Shown here in pieces: positions 1 to 11,010 of a stretch of DNA of 64,000 nucleotides. The notes below the pieces were generated by a model. It was given only the letters and a program-made list of their open reading frames with translations. It had not been told where the DNA came from and did no database searches. A program made the translations under genes and the position numbers. Source of the DNA: Sarcomyxa edulis (Eukaryota; Basidiomycota; Agaricomycetes; Agaricales; Mycenaceae); NCBI GenBank assembly GCA_009761415.1, contig QUOL01000018.1, forward strand, positions 558,001 through 622,000, in the 5' to 3' direction. Each line of letters opens with the position of its first letter. Position 1 is the first letter of the stretch.

Positions 1-32
1 CCCAGTGTGCACAGTACACGTATCCAGCGAGC

Positions 33-1677
33 ATGAACGACACTCTCATCAGGTTGCTCAATGACACAACTCAAAGTGTCATAAGTCTAGTTCTGCCTCC
101 GGCGCTCGACAAAGACGCTGTTAATTCTTTGCTGAGCAACATCTATTGCGCCGGAACCACCACCGTGTGTCATGGGATCTGCTCCAATGCTGATCTTGCT
201 GGAATCGGCGTACGCATAGCATTTTGGCTTTCTAGCACTCTTCAAGGTACTACTGTATGCTTCCATGTTATGTGATAGAGACGATTCAGGTCTAACGCGA
301 GATATAGCTGTTCTTGTAGCTATATCCCCCGAAGATTCGATGCAAGGTGGTACGTGAGACTTCTCCTCCCATATAAATGTGATTATTTAACAATAGTGCT
401 CCTCCAAATCAGCCTGGACGACAGCCGTATTGACGGCTTCCATCGTGATCCCGGCGATAATACAGAAAAAGAAACTGATGCTCACGCTCTATCACGCCAC
501 GCTCGTACTCAACTTTGCCACTTTTTCGTCCCTCGTTTCCCTCGCTGTCGCACCTATGTGTACGGTCTGGCGCGAAGGGTCACAAGAAGAGGAAGCAGAG
601 GTCGAAATCTTCGGAGAAGAGGGTCGACTTGCCGTACCAGATCTCCACGATCTTACGAATCTCCCAAGACGGAAAGTACACCGTCAACGTCTCGTCTTAT
701 CTCTCGCCTTGCTTGCTCAGGTAAAATAAAATTGATACAACAAATTCATGATGAGAATCAATCCTTTTCTCATTGATATCGCGATTTCATTTATCCAGGT
801 CAGCCTGCAGTGGACATGGGCCGTCATGCTCTTCACGGACACACAATACGCTCAAACAATCTGCAGCCCCGGAACCAAAGTCCTCCTATTCGGCTACCCC
901 TTCACCGCTCGTCAAATCAACACCAACACGGGAGGCCTATTCATAATCTGGCCTATGTGGCTCTTATTCTGTATGGGAACGACGCTCGTATGGGGGACCC
1001 TTCTTGTGCTCAATAGTTCCGAGACTGTCCACCCGGTTCTGTCTCGGTCTCCATCCCGGGTCTCCACTGCCCCTCTGTCCAGCTGGTCCTGGTGGAAGGG
1101 GGGTGGGTTCCCGTTGGATCGGGGGCGCATCTTGGTGCTTGGCGGGAATATTATTGCGTTCTTGGTCGCGGCCCTATACCTAATCACGTCTGAGCTTCAG
1201 GCGCATGCGAATTGTATAAGAGGTGGGGAAAACAATATGTGGTCTTTTGGGTGAGAATGAGCCGTACCTTTTCGATGTCGTGTACTTATGCCTCTCTTCA
1301 TTAGACAGGTTGCCGCGCTCCTTCTAGCGTGAGTATCTCGTCTCAATCCACTCGCCCATCGCCCATCGTTCTGATAGCCTTGATTGGATAGATTGGCTCC
1401 AGCATGGCCCATCGCTATAGCCACTGCTAAATGGTATTCAGATTCTTCTCCAACACCAGCTATACCACTACATCATGGCGATATCACGGTCACCCCTCCG
1501 AGTCAAATTCAACAGACTCAGTCTCAGTATTTCCCAACTGTCGTCATCCGACCAGCCACGCCCCACGTCTCTGAATACGAATACCCTCATCCTCCTCTTC
1601 CTCCAGGGGCGTTGGAGCACTGGCAATATCATGATAGTCAGCCATCGTCCGAGTCGTTCAACTTGAAGGTCGGCTAA
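33..1677 (+). CDS. Multi-pass membrane protein, function unknown (6 exons)
   Basis: Exons 33-246, 308-346, 413-720, 799-1250, 1305-1328 and 1392-1677 join into 440 codons, all with GT-AG introns of 53-78 nt. The product has about seven hydrophobic segments. Recognisable stretches are GIGVRIAFWLSSTLQ at the end of exon 1, the start of exon 3 (AWTTAVLTASIVIPAIIQ), LYHATLVLNFATFSSLVSLAV, LFIIWPMWLLFCMGTTLVW, ILVLGGNIIAFLVAALYLI and the last exon junction. The C-terminal 70 residues are polar and rich in Pro, Ser and His, so probably cytosolic. It resembles the lineage-specific hypothetical membrane proteins common in mushroom genomes, but I cannot name a family or function. The start is the first ATG of the frame; the window begins only 32 bases upstream, so an earlier exon cannot be excluded. 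The 39-nt and 24-nt exons rest on frame closure across splice sites. Confidence 0.72.
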
Positions 1678-2088
1678 TGTGTGAGTGAACGGCCTCGGTT
1701 TCGTTCGATGTCAGTCAATTCGGACGGTCTCTAACGATACTTACCTGGACCTCGTATAATATTATCAATGTATGTATGTATGTAGATAGCAGTACTGTAA
1801 CTTGAACATTTTGTGTAAGTTTGACCCTGCCGACTCTGCCGAGACACGCGGACTTGAAAAATCGATCGCGACGCGATGCGAGTCACGCGCACGGGACAAC
1901 ACGTACGGCCATCAGACGGGCCAGAGGTTCCCAAGTCTTGATTCTAGGAGGAAATCAGATGCAAGTCGACAATGGTCCTGTGATGTTTTCCACACTACAT
2001 CTACAACGGAGTTTTCTTCCGTGCATCTCTTCCCATTCTCCCCCACGTTCGACCGTGACCGACGTCAAGTTCGGACTCGGACTTGATC
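1678..2088. other. Intergenic region between membrane protein and GMC gene
   Basis: About 410 bases. It holds a short TATG repeat near 1770 and a few short open frames without coding character. It presumably carries the 3' end of the upstream gene and the promoter of the oxidoreductase. I see no further gene. Confidence 0.5.
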
Positions 2089-5012
2089 ATGCCAGTGAAG
2101 CACTCTCAAGCCACGAAACTATCGCGCTCGGTGCTTGCCTCTCTCCTGACGATCCTTAGAACCCTTCGCCGTCTCCGTCTCCAACCGCGAGGTTACCAAA
2201 GCGTACTGTGGGCAGCAGCGGCAACGGCAGTAGGTCTATTGCTCCGCCACGTCTTCAGCTCGACCCATTCCAAGTATATCACGAACCCTGCTCGAGTGGG
2301 GCGTCGAGTAAACAAGGATAAGGTATCCACGGATGGTAAGGAATTCGGTGACTTTGACGAGTTTGACGTGATCATTGTGGGTGGAGGTGTGTTATGTCCT
2401 TCCAGATAGAGATAGATATCTATGATCTTTTCTGGCTCTGACTCTGACTTCGAATCGATCGTCCACTGGCAGGCACTTCTGGCTGCGTGTTGGCGTCTCG
2501 TCTCTCAGAGGACCCATCTGTCCGTGTTCTACTCTTGGAAGCAGGAGGAAGGTTCGTCTTGCAACCCCAAGTGATCAAAAAAAGACTTTGTCGCTGATTG
2601 TTTCAACTTGACCAGTGGTCAGAGCTTGCCGTTTTCTCGAATACCTGCTGTGTATTCGCTGCTGTTCTACTCGAAACACGACTATGGACTACGAACGGAG
2701 CCTCAATCATTCGCAAGAAATAAGTCGATATATTGGCCTCGAGGTAATTAAGTACTGTACACTCACTCTATTACGCATCCGAGTCCAATTGAAGTTGCTC
2801 ACATGCATAGGCAAAATGCTGGGAGGATGTTCCTCAGTGAATGCACAAATGTATGTCCTGAATCATAACAAGCCCATGCAATGTACATAATCTCACCCAT
2901 ATTGCCTTTCCAGGGCTCAATACGGTTCTCCAGGAGATTTCGACGAATGGGCATGTCTTGTTGACGATGATTCGTGGTCGTGGAAAGAGTTCAGTCGGTA
3001 TGTTATAATCCTTGATCAGAATCGGTTACATCGAGGTTTTGACCGAGCTTTACCATTCCATTCAAGGTACTTCAATAAATTCGAACGCTACCGCCCCGAT
3101 TCCGACTTCCCAGTAGTTGACGAGAAGGCTAAAGGATCCGACGGTCCTGTGCAAGTTGGATATTTCAATCATATATCCGAGGCTTCGAAGCAATTCATCA
3201 AGGCCTGTCTGAACGTCGGTATATCATACAGCCCTGATTTCAATACTTCTGCTGGTACAAGAGGAGTCAATCGAGTAAGTATCGACCTTCCTTCCGTTCG
3301 CCCTCTTGCTGATTATGATGGCCGTGGGGTTTCCCAGATAAGTGAGTACCTTACGAGCCGTGTTCATTGAGAATTCATTTCTGACTATAAACTATCGATC
3401 TACCATAGTGACATACGTCAGTTCCAAGGCCCAACGCGTCTCTTCGGAAACTGCATATCTTACCAAAGACTGTCTCGCGCGACCGAATCTCAAAGTCGTT
3501 ATTAACGCCCAGGTAACGCGGGTATTATTTGAGAATGTTGATGGTAACGGAATAAAGGCAGTTGGCGTTGAGTTCACCAATGCTAACACCAAGAAAGGAC
3601 CGCGGTACAGGGTACGGTCTCGTAAAGAAGTTATATTATCGTACGTCTATGCTTCTTCCGCTTTCCACCACATCGTATATGTGTAATCCCGAATAACTTT
3701 GATCTGATCGCAGGGCGGGCGCAGTGCACTCACCTCAGGTCCATTAACCGTCCATCTCGTAATTCTACTCACTAATCAATCTGTTGCCTCCGTAGATCCT
3801 CATGCTCTCAGGTATCGGCCCCGCCCACCACCTCGAATCCCACTCCATCAAAGTCATACGCGACATACCTGCCGTTGGACAACACCTGACCGACCACCCC
3901 GTCGTCGATATCTACCTACGAGATAAATTCCGCACTTCACATAAATTCTTGAGACCTAGTAACGTTGGGGAACTGGTGAAGTTGATGGGGAGTGTTGTGA
4001 GTTATTTAGTGTGGGGTACGGGGGCGCTTGCTAGTAATGTATGTGAGCCATACACACGGTCTTGAACGATAGTAACGATTGACGCGATGATTTCTTGATG
4101 TAGTTCGGTGAAGCGGCAGCGTTCTGTCGATCTGACGATCCTGTCCTCTTCCCTCCCAATGAATACCCTCAGATTGCCCAACCAGAAGACAGCACGTCGA
4201 GCCCGGACGGACCTGATCTCGAGATATTCATCACACCCCTTGCCTATAAAGAACATGGACAAGTTTTGTTTTCGGGGCACACACGGTCTATGCATGTCGT
4301 TCTTTTGAGGTACGTGCATATCTGGGCTTGACAATATCTATCTACGTACCTTGCTCACAAGGCCGTGTTACCTCTAACCGCAACAGACCACTCAGTAGTG
4401 GCAGTATTACTTTGAGATCTGCCAGTCCATGGGACAAACCTATCATGGATCCTAGGTAGGTCAAATATATCCACATCGCTGCCACATATCTCCTGATGTT
4501 ATGAAATCTAATCCCTCCTTCCTTCCTTGATTTCCCTAGGTACTTGGAATCCCCAGCAGACATCGAAAAACTGGCCCGCGGCATATTCCTCATCCTCAAA
4601 ATCGCACAAACCGAACCCCTAGCATCCCTGCTCGATTCGACGGATAAAACTCCGGAACTTGACCATGAACTACATCTGAAATCACACGAGGAGCTTTTGG
4701 AAATTGTGAAGGAGCGTGTGGAGACTCTGTACCATCCTGTTGGGACTTGTCGTATGGGAGGAAAGGATGGCGATGGTTGCGTGGACTCACGTTTACGAGT
4801 ATATGGGGTTAAGGGTTTAAGAGTCTGCGATGCTTCTATCTTTCCCAAAATTGTTTCCGGACACACGGTGAGCAACCCGCCCTCGTCCCTCTTTATCTCG
4901 CTGAAACGAAAGTTGGGTCTCCTAGGCAGGTGCTGTGTTTGCTGTGGCAGAGAAATTGGCAGACATAATGAAAATCGAACTCAACGCAACCACTGTCATA
5001 CCGAAAGTTTGA
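2089..5012 (+). CDS. GMC oxidoreductase (FAD), with N-terminal membrane anchor
   Basis: Glucose-methanol-choline family flavoenzyme that oxidises an alcohol or sugar (aryl-alcohol oxidase or choline dehydrogenase type). Fourteen exons (2089-2386, 2473-2551, 2616-2743, 2811-2850, 2914-2997, 3067-3274, 3338-3341, 3409-3640, 3714-3738, 3796-4038, 4104-4309, 4387-4455, 4540-4867, 4926-5012) give 676 aa. Family marks in order: FAD dinucleotide motif DVIIVGGGTSG split by intron 1 near residue 95, LLLEAGG, signature 1 GKMLGGCSSVNAQM, signature 2 GAVHSPQILMLSGIGP near residue 365, and the C-terminal catalytic pair, His about 604 (YHPVGTC) and His about 647 (SGHTAGA). Residues 40-60 (VLWAAAATAVGLLLRHVF) form a likely transmembrane or signal-anchor helix before the FAD domain, unlike the cleaved signal peptide of secreted relatives. 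Exon 7 is only 4 nt (see findings). Substrate cannot be told from sequence. Confidence 0.9.
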
Positions 5013-5420
5013 TATCTTTACCGTGTAAAATGCAGTAATATATCATCTAAATGCCTCTTTTTCTACCTCGGACAATCCGCATATAATCATAGAAGTCTCA
5101 TATATATACGTGTTCGCATTTTCAATGTTCTTTCAGTAGTAGTATATAATAAAGGTAACTCGGAAGGTCCAGAAAACAGAAACAGTGAAGGACGCAATGG
5201 GTGTCGTTAGTTGTATATCAGAACACAAAAAGGAGGAAGGAAGGGGAATCTGGGACGTATGCAAGAAAGCCGATCGCAAGCAATCGGTCATACAACAAAC
5301 CAACAAAGGAGAAAAACGGGACGGGAAGGTATTCGGAGGAAATTTACACTGTATGTTTTATCGTCAAGTCATCAAGTCGTTAAATAGAATCCTGGAAGAA
5401 CGGGGTTGTCGGGAAGGGGA
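5013..5420. other. 3' intergenic region
   Basis: About 400 bases between convergent genes. It contains AT-rich stretches near 5040-5150 suitable for polyadenylation of the oxidoreductase transcript and the presumed 3' UTR of the minus-strand neighbour. Short open frames here show no recognisable protein. Confidence 0.5.
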
Positions 5421-7763
5421 TCAGTCGAACCTCAGAGGCTCGATACGTATCGGAGACGGCAGAGCAGGAGCACCGTATCCTTTTTTCGTTGGTGATATAT
5501 TCATATTCCGAGAGCCCCCCGGTGTCTTTGTCGGAGACGGCCGGCCACTGATGTGTAGAGCAGGAGTATTTCTTCCAGAACTGTAACCAGAGACGGAGCC
5601 AGAGCCAGAGGTAGACGAAGAGGTAGCAGTAGAGTTGCTTTTGTTATTGTTCTTGCATAGCGCAGGAGGCGGCAGACCGATCAATCGCGATATCGTCCAT
5701 GGAAGTTCGTACCCAGATCGTCCGACGTGCGCTATGTACCGGGAGAGTTCAAGGTGCAGAGTCGGGTAGTATGTAGCGGATGCCTTGCGGGAGATCTGCG
5801 TCAAAAGGGATGTTGATCAGGTACATTCATGACGGTGAGCAATGAAGGTAACTGACGAGGATGATACGCTCCAAGCCTGAAAGGAACATATCAGAATGGA
5901 ACCGATAAGCAGAGAGCTCGTTATCCTTTGGAAGGTTCAGATCAGCTACAGCCTTGGCGATGGCATTCATGAGCTTCAAATGCATTGTCTATCAGATTGT
6001 CACAAGAAACAATCACAATTACGACCGTCACCAATCAGTAAGGGACGAGAAAACGAGGAGGAAGAGAACGATCAACATACAAAATATGCCATAGCCTCAA
6101 ACTCCACCCCACCAGTCATCCCCCCCGGTGCACGCGGCTTCTCCACTCTCCCCTCGTCCGTCTCCCCTAATACCCAAATGGTATTGTTCGGATGACAGAA
6201 TACCCAAAAGTAGTCCCTGCAGACATCAGAAAGTTCTTGTAGATAGTTCTTGTATATTCTTGGACGATGAAGAGATTCAATGAACGCGTGAGGGGATATG
6301 GGACTTGCAGGAGATTCGGAAGGCGGTGGTGCTGGGGTTAGGAGGAGAGCGCGGATGAGAGAGTAAACATTCGCATGTGGAGAGGGGAGTGTGACAAGGC
6401 TGCTGCTCGCAGTAGATGGCTCGGTTTCCCATATTTCTTGATGACGGGTGTGCGCCCGTCCGGTGCTGGAAGGGAGAGATGAAGAAGGGTAGAGGTCAAA
6501 GACGATGAGGAGAAGATCGACTATGAGTTGGCGCGTTGCTACCTCGCCGGGTTTTTTGTCTGAATAGAGCAATGCCACGAGTTGAACAAAAGGTGTAGGA
6601 CACGAGCTTCGGAGGGCAAAGCAGCCTATTGACGACGTTGAGAGGGCTTTGAAGCACCGTAGGAGCTCGTGGAGGATCTGATCGTCGTGCTGTTCTTCTC
6701 TGCAGAGACATTTAGAAGTCGATTAGGCAGTCGCGGATGTGAATCAACTAACCTCCACTCGACTTCGAGAATCTCGTTGAGTCTAGTCATCAATGCGGCA
6801 TATCCTCCAAGACTCAAGAATTCTTGCGACCAACTTGAAATTGTCCCTCATTTGTCAAGGTTTTGAACAGAAGTAAGAGGAAGTTCAAAACGTACCTTGC
6901 GGACTCGTTTCGTAGCAACAGTCTCAATTTTTTGACATTTTCCACGTCCATCTGTGTGCTTGACGTCCCAGAAAGGATGCTAAAGATGCTGGCAGGGGAG
7001 ATATTCGAACTTGATGTGGCATTCTTGGTCGAAGTTGCACCGATAGCAGGACCGCCTCTGTGAGTAGTGGTACTAGGGAGATGCATCTGGCTTTGAGCAG
7101 GGTACGGAGCGCGTGTTGCATCATAAGAGACGCCTCGAGCATGATTGGGGCGAGGAGCGGCAAATAGTCCAACAGTAGCCGATCCCGATGCGGAAGGTGA
7201 GTAGTGCGCACCCGCCGCAACACCAGCCGTTGGTGGACGTGGAAAGTCGTAATCATACCCTAGAGCTTTGAGAGACTGAGGCGACCCTAGGGTTTCACTG
7301 CTACGGGTCTTTCGAATAGCTGCGCGTGGTGGCGATGAGGATAAGATTGGCTTCGGGTTGAGCGCCATGGTTTGCGAGCCTTTTAGCATAGCTGCCTTGA
7401 CAGTAGCATCCATAGTAGCTAGTTTTGGACGTAGGGTACTGGGAATTTGTAGATCATCCTAGATATGATGAGCCCTGGAGAACTGGTTGACAAGACTGGA
7501 CTTGAACATACAAGTAGCTGATTGAATGCCTGCTCCTGATTTATGCTAGAAGCGATCTCTGCATGGTCATCTTTTGTCGTTCGTCTCCTTTTGTCGTAAA
7601 CTTGAGTGAAACCTTTCGTCATGGTGAGTCCTCCTCTCGTCGTCTTCTGCCCAGGTGCGCCAAGCGCCCCAGGGTTACTGTTTTCCTTGCCAGGATCGAG
7701 GTTTGTCACCATGGTGAAGTCTGCAGAGGCAAGTCTCTTTGAGGGGAGGATGGCTTTGAACAT
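5421..7763 (-). CDS. GBD/FH3 (formin N-terminal type) armadillo protein without FH2
   Basis: Six exons (7763-7512, 7458-6896, 6833-6753, 6699-6081, 5988-5857, 5795-5421) give 673 aa. Residues from about 85 (LDDLQIPSTLRPKLATMDATVKAAML) through the middle read as the Rho-GTPase-binding/FH3 armadillo region of diaphanous-type formins: VENVKKLRLLLRNES, then GGYAALMTRLNEILEVEWR, then HELLRCFKALSTSSIGC, all helical repeats. A Ser/Pro/Gly-rich linker lies between residues 120 and 250. The C-terminus (RKASATYYPTLHLELSRYI) is helical, followed by a Ser/Gly-rich low-complexity tail with SPTK motifs. No FH1 or FH2 domain follows, so it is not an actin nucleator but a stand-alone Rho/Cdc42-binding scaffold, probably at sites of polarised growth or septation (inference from family). 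The ATG at 7763 is the first in frame. Confidence 0.78.
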
Positions 7764-9165
7764 GATGGTCTGAGACAAGGAGCGATGGGGAAGAATTGTG
7801 AAAACTAAAATATTTATTCGCGGTTCAAACTTCGACTTTCAACCTCGCGACAGGACACGTGATCGTTTCAAATTATCGGGTCAAATATTTTCTTTTTGAT
7901 CCCGTCTTTCTTCTTTCCCCTCATCTGCTTCCGGATTCGTAGACAAAGCGACTCCTGGTATTTCATATTGCGGACGTATACTGCCGTCCTTCTCAACTGA
8001 TCTTAGCGCTATCCTGATCGTCCAGTCCATTCAACAGAGAATGCGATATATATGGTCTGGTGCACTGTGCATTTGTCTTTTTCAATCGGCTAGTGCTTAT
8101 CGTCTACGAGGGTGCCTTGGTATATGCTGACACGGTCAAGTAAGGAGTGCGACCGATGACGATCTGACCATCGGTGCACCATCTGATTTTCCCCCACCGT
8201 AAAACTTTCCAGTGATTCTTCATGTCGCGGGCGATATAAGGATCTCCGTCAATGCGGCGCATTTGTTTTTTTCACCGGCTGATAGTTCTCGTCTTGATCA
8301 GAGCCAGAGCCAGACGAACGAAAATCTTCAACTCAAGAGGAATGTGGAGCTATTTAGTGGCCACAAACCGACGGCGATCGCGCTATACATGTGCGTCTAG
8401 GTCTGGTTTTTCGCTAGGACCATCACTACGAGCGGTCCGGTCAATGGGCCCCAGAATTATGAACGCAAAGCTTATTGGGGCAGGTGCATTTGCAATTTAC
8501 ACCCTAGATTGTCTGCGGAAACATTGCACGTACGCCAGGAAGCGATCGGATGACTCCAAGATCTAATCGTTCTGGTCGAGATTCGCTTGGACTGGGCGAC
8601 ATAAACCACAACTTGAAGGTGAGCTTAGCTAGTATACACCTGCACCTCTTCAAGATTGGACTTCGAACTAAATTTGCTCCTCACAGCTTTTGTCTGCACA
8701 TTACATCAATGTCCGCATCGGCTGCCGGGGCCGGCATGGGCTATAGTGACGACGACGACAATATGCACTGGGGCGTCGTTGAATATATGGCAAGAAGGCC
8801 TTTCGTATGATACCCGATTATTCCGGAATCATTACTGAACCGTTATCACAGCCATTGTCGTACACTTTGCGATGTACTGCCAGCTTGCCCTTGCACTGCC
8901 GTACCAGAGAGTACATTCCCTACGTGTCTTCAAGGACTACTTCAAACACCCTGGACGTAGTAGGGTGAAAGTCTGGCGGATTGGTCGAACAAGTTCTGTG
9001 CGTTCACGAAGTGTAGATCCAGGACTGAAGGATTGCGAGCCGTTCACTCAAGGTGTTGACAGACTCTGAGATGGTCTCGGTGCAGGTGTTGAGCGTGAAT
9101 AACGTTCTATTCCTCCATAAATCACTGATACTTTCGAATTGGCATATCTATAAATGCAATGCGAA
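7764..9165. other. Gene-poor intergenic region with a diverged short duplication
   Basis: About 1.4 kb. Several open frames of 60-100 codons overlap here but none shows conserved motifs or convincing splice structure. Segments around 8023-8105 and 8209-8300 resemble each other and look like an old tandem duplication. It probably includes the promoter of the GBD/FH3 gene and the 3' UTR of the F-box gene. Confidence 0.45.
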
Positions 9166-10749
9166 TTATTTGGGTTCAAAGAGCACAGCTAAACCGTCCC
9201 CGCACCACCTATCTAATTCTCCACTCTGGTGTAATTTCTCTACATCCTCGACATAACACCGCAAGATCAGGCATTTTAGGGGCGAACGGGAGTCCTGAGG
9301 ACTAGAGAGACGACGCGGTCGTCGAGATTCGATCATGGCGATGAATTCACGACGGTGGTTCCAGTGAAAGCCTATCCGGAGAGTCTCCAAGTGAGGAACC
9401 ACTTGGTATTCGGCAATGGCAGTCAGATTTGCTAATCCAACCTCACCAATGATGCTGAGGAACACGATCGAAGGCGTAGTGTAGAGTAATCTTTGGAATG
9501 GGTTCGCGTGAATTTCGGCCAGCTGTTCGTTTGTGAGCCAAAGGACTCGAAGGGTATACGCGGAACGATATGCGAGAGTTTCGAGGATTTCAATGGAAGT
9601 CTTGTCGGTGATTCCTAATGGTATTTCGAGTTCTTCGAGTGCAGGTAGCACCAGGGATTGCAAAAGTGGAACGGTTTGGAAACCATGTTTTGATTGAAGA
9701 CGAAGCCTACGTAACCGAGGGAGCACGGAGAGATCATAGGATTGTCCGTGAGCATTCTCATCGATCGAAACCCTGAGACAGCAATCTACGAGGTTGTTGC
9801 ATTGACGCAGGATCTCGAGGAAAGTAGAGGGTCCGATAAGTACGTGACTAGCACTGCCGTAGATGCACAGGTGAGTGATTTGAAACCAGGGGATTGACCT
9901 GGAAATGGATAGCATATCCGAGTCTTCGATCCAGCCATACTCTAAGGTGATATTACGAAGCCGCACTGCAGATTGCAATGCATAGGCGCGCGCGGGAATC
10001 CAAGAATACGAATTCCTAGTAATCAACACTGTAAACGAGTCCAGTACGGGGAGTGACTCTGCTGGTAGGATCATGAACAATCGAAGGGAGAGATGTGGCA
10101 CTCGAAGGGTTATGCTCCGGCATTGTCGAACATAAGGAAGGAGTAGCTGGTCGACAGCAACCTCAGCGATTGCAGGGATGTCATAGTCCAAGCTGATGTC
10201 AAGAGGCATCGATCCGGAACGCGAAAGCCACATCTTTACGAGTTCGACATCGACCTGTTTGATAGGCACTGCTATATCCCTTGTAGCACCATATGTATGA
10301 TGATATTCGGGAGATTTGTGCTCGAACAAAACACAATTCCATAGTTGCCCAAACGCAAGTGCCACTTTTCTCCATCCACTACAAATCTGACTAACAACTA
10401 GCTGAGGGATGTAGGAATCTTGATTCGGAGAGATTGGTGATGCCCTTGTTGGACAGCATAATCGGAAGATCTCGGTGACGAGTTCGGGAGGTAAACGGCG
10501 AACAGCAGAAATTGTTGCTTTTAAGCTTTGTAAATGAATCCAATGCTCCTCGCGCTTTGAGAGGAGTTTGGCAAGTGAATCCTGGAGGTCCTTGATTTGT
10601 GATTCGATAGTAGACAGCTCGTCGCTTTCCTGTGATATAGTTGTTTGAATTTCGCAGACTTCCAGATCAGAGGGGATATCGTTGGAGTGAATCAGGTAGG
10701 AGAGCCGATCGTCTACATGGCCATGTGTATCCGTTGAGTCTGACGGCAT
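9166..10749 (-). CDS. F-box domain protein, intronless
   Basis: A single uninterrupted frame of 527 codons. The order is typical of basidiomycete F-box proteins. Residues 30-70 form a heptad-like coiled coil (TIESQIKDLQDSLAKLLSKR). An F-box-like motif follows at about 80-105 (VRRLPPELVTEIFRLCC). Then comes WRKVALAFGQLWNCVLF and a long leucine-rich C-terminal region. F-box proteins link a bound substrate to the SCF ubiquitin ligase through Skp1; the substrate here is unknown. A broken relative lies at 21.5-23.2 kb (compare KMWLSRSGSMPLD here with ETWLSRAGSIPLD there). Start at the first ATG, followed by MPSDSTDTHGHVDD. Well supported by length and uninterrupted reading. Confidence 0.85.
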   Translation of the reverse strand: MPSDSTDTHGHVDDRLSYLIHSNDIPSDLEVCEIQTTISQESDELSTIESQIKDLQDSLAKLLSKREEHWIHLQSLKATISAVRRLPPELVTEIFRLCCPTRASPISPNQDSYIPQLVVSQICSGWRKVALAFGQLWNCVLFEHKSPEYHHTYGATRDIAVPIKQVDVELVKMWLSRSGSMPLDISLDYDIPAIAEVAVDQLLLPYVRQCRSITLRVPHLSLRLFMILPAESLPVLDSFTVLITRNSYSWIPARAYALQSAVRLRNITLEYGWIEDSDMLSISRSIPWFQITHLCIYGSASHVLIGPSTFLEILRQCNNLVDCCLRVSIDENAHGQSYDLSVLPRLRRLRLQSKHGFQTVPLLQSLVLPALEELEIPLGITDKTSIEILETLAYRSAYTLRVLWLTNEQLAEIHANPFQRLLYTTPSIVFLSIIGEVGLANLTAIAEYQVVPHLETLRIGFHWNHRREFIAMIESRRPRRLSSPQDSRSPLKCLILRCYVEDVEKLHQSGELDRWCGDGLAVLFEPK

Positions 10750-11010
10750 GCTAGACTAGAGAAAGAGTGGCACGGAAAGAGCTTGAGCCTGAGCATTCGG
10801 CACCAATTCGGCACTTTGTCCGAGGGTCGGAGTTGAGTCGGAGTGTAAATAATTGTTGACAGCGGTCGGTCTAGACAAACAGCCGATCCGCAACTCAAGG
10901 TCACACTCGCAGCCAACTCGCAGCTCTTCCCACCATCCCTGGTATCACAGTGAATACAATTGTATAAGAAAGGTCTACATGTCCAGGACAGTTCACTATG
11001 CATGTGCTGT

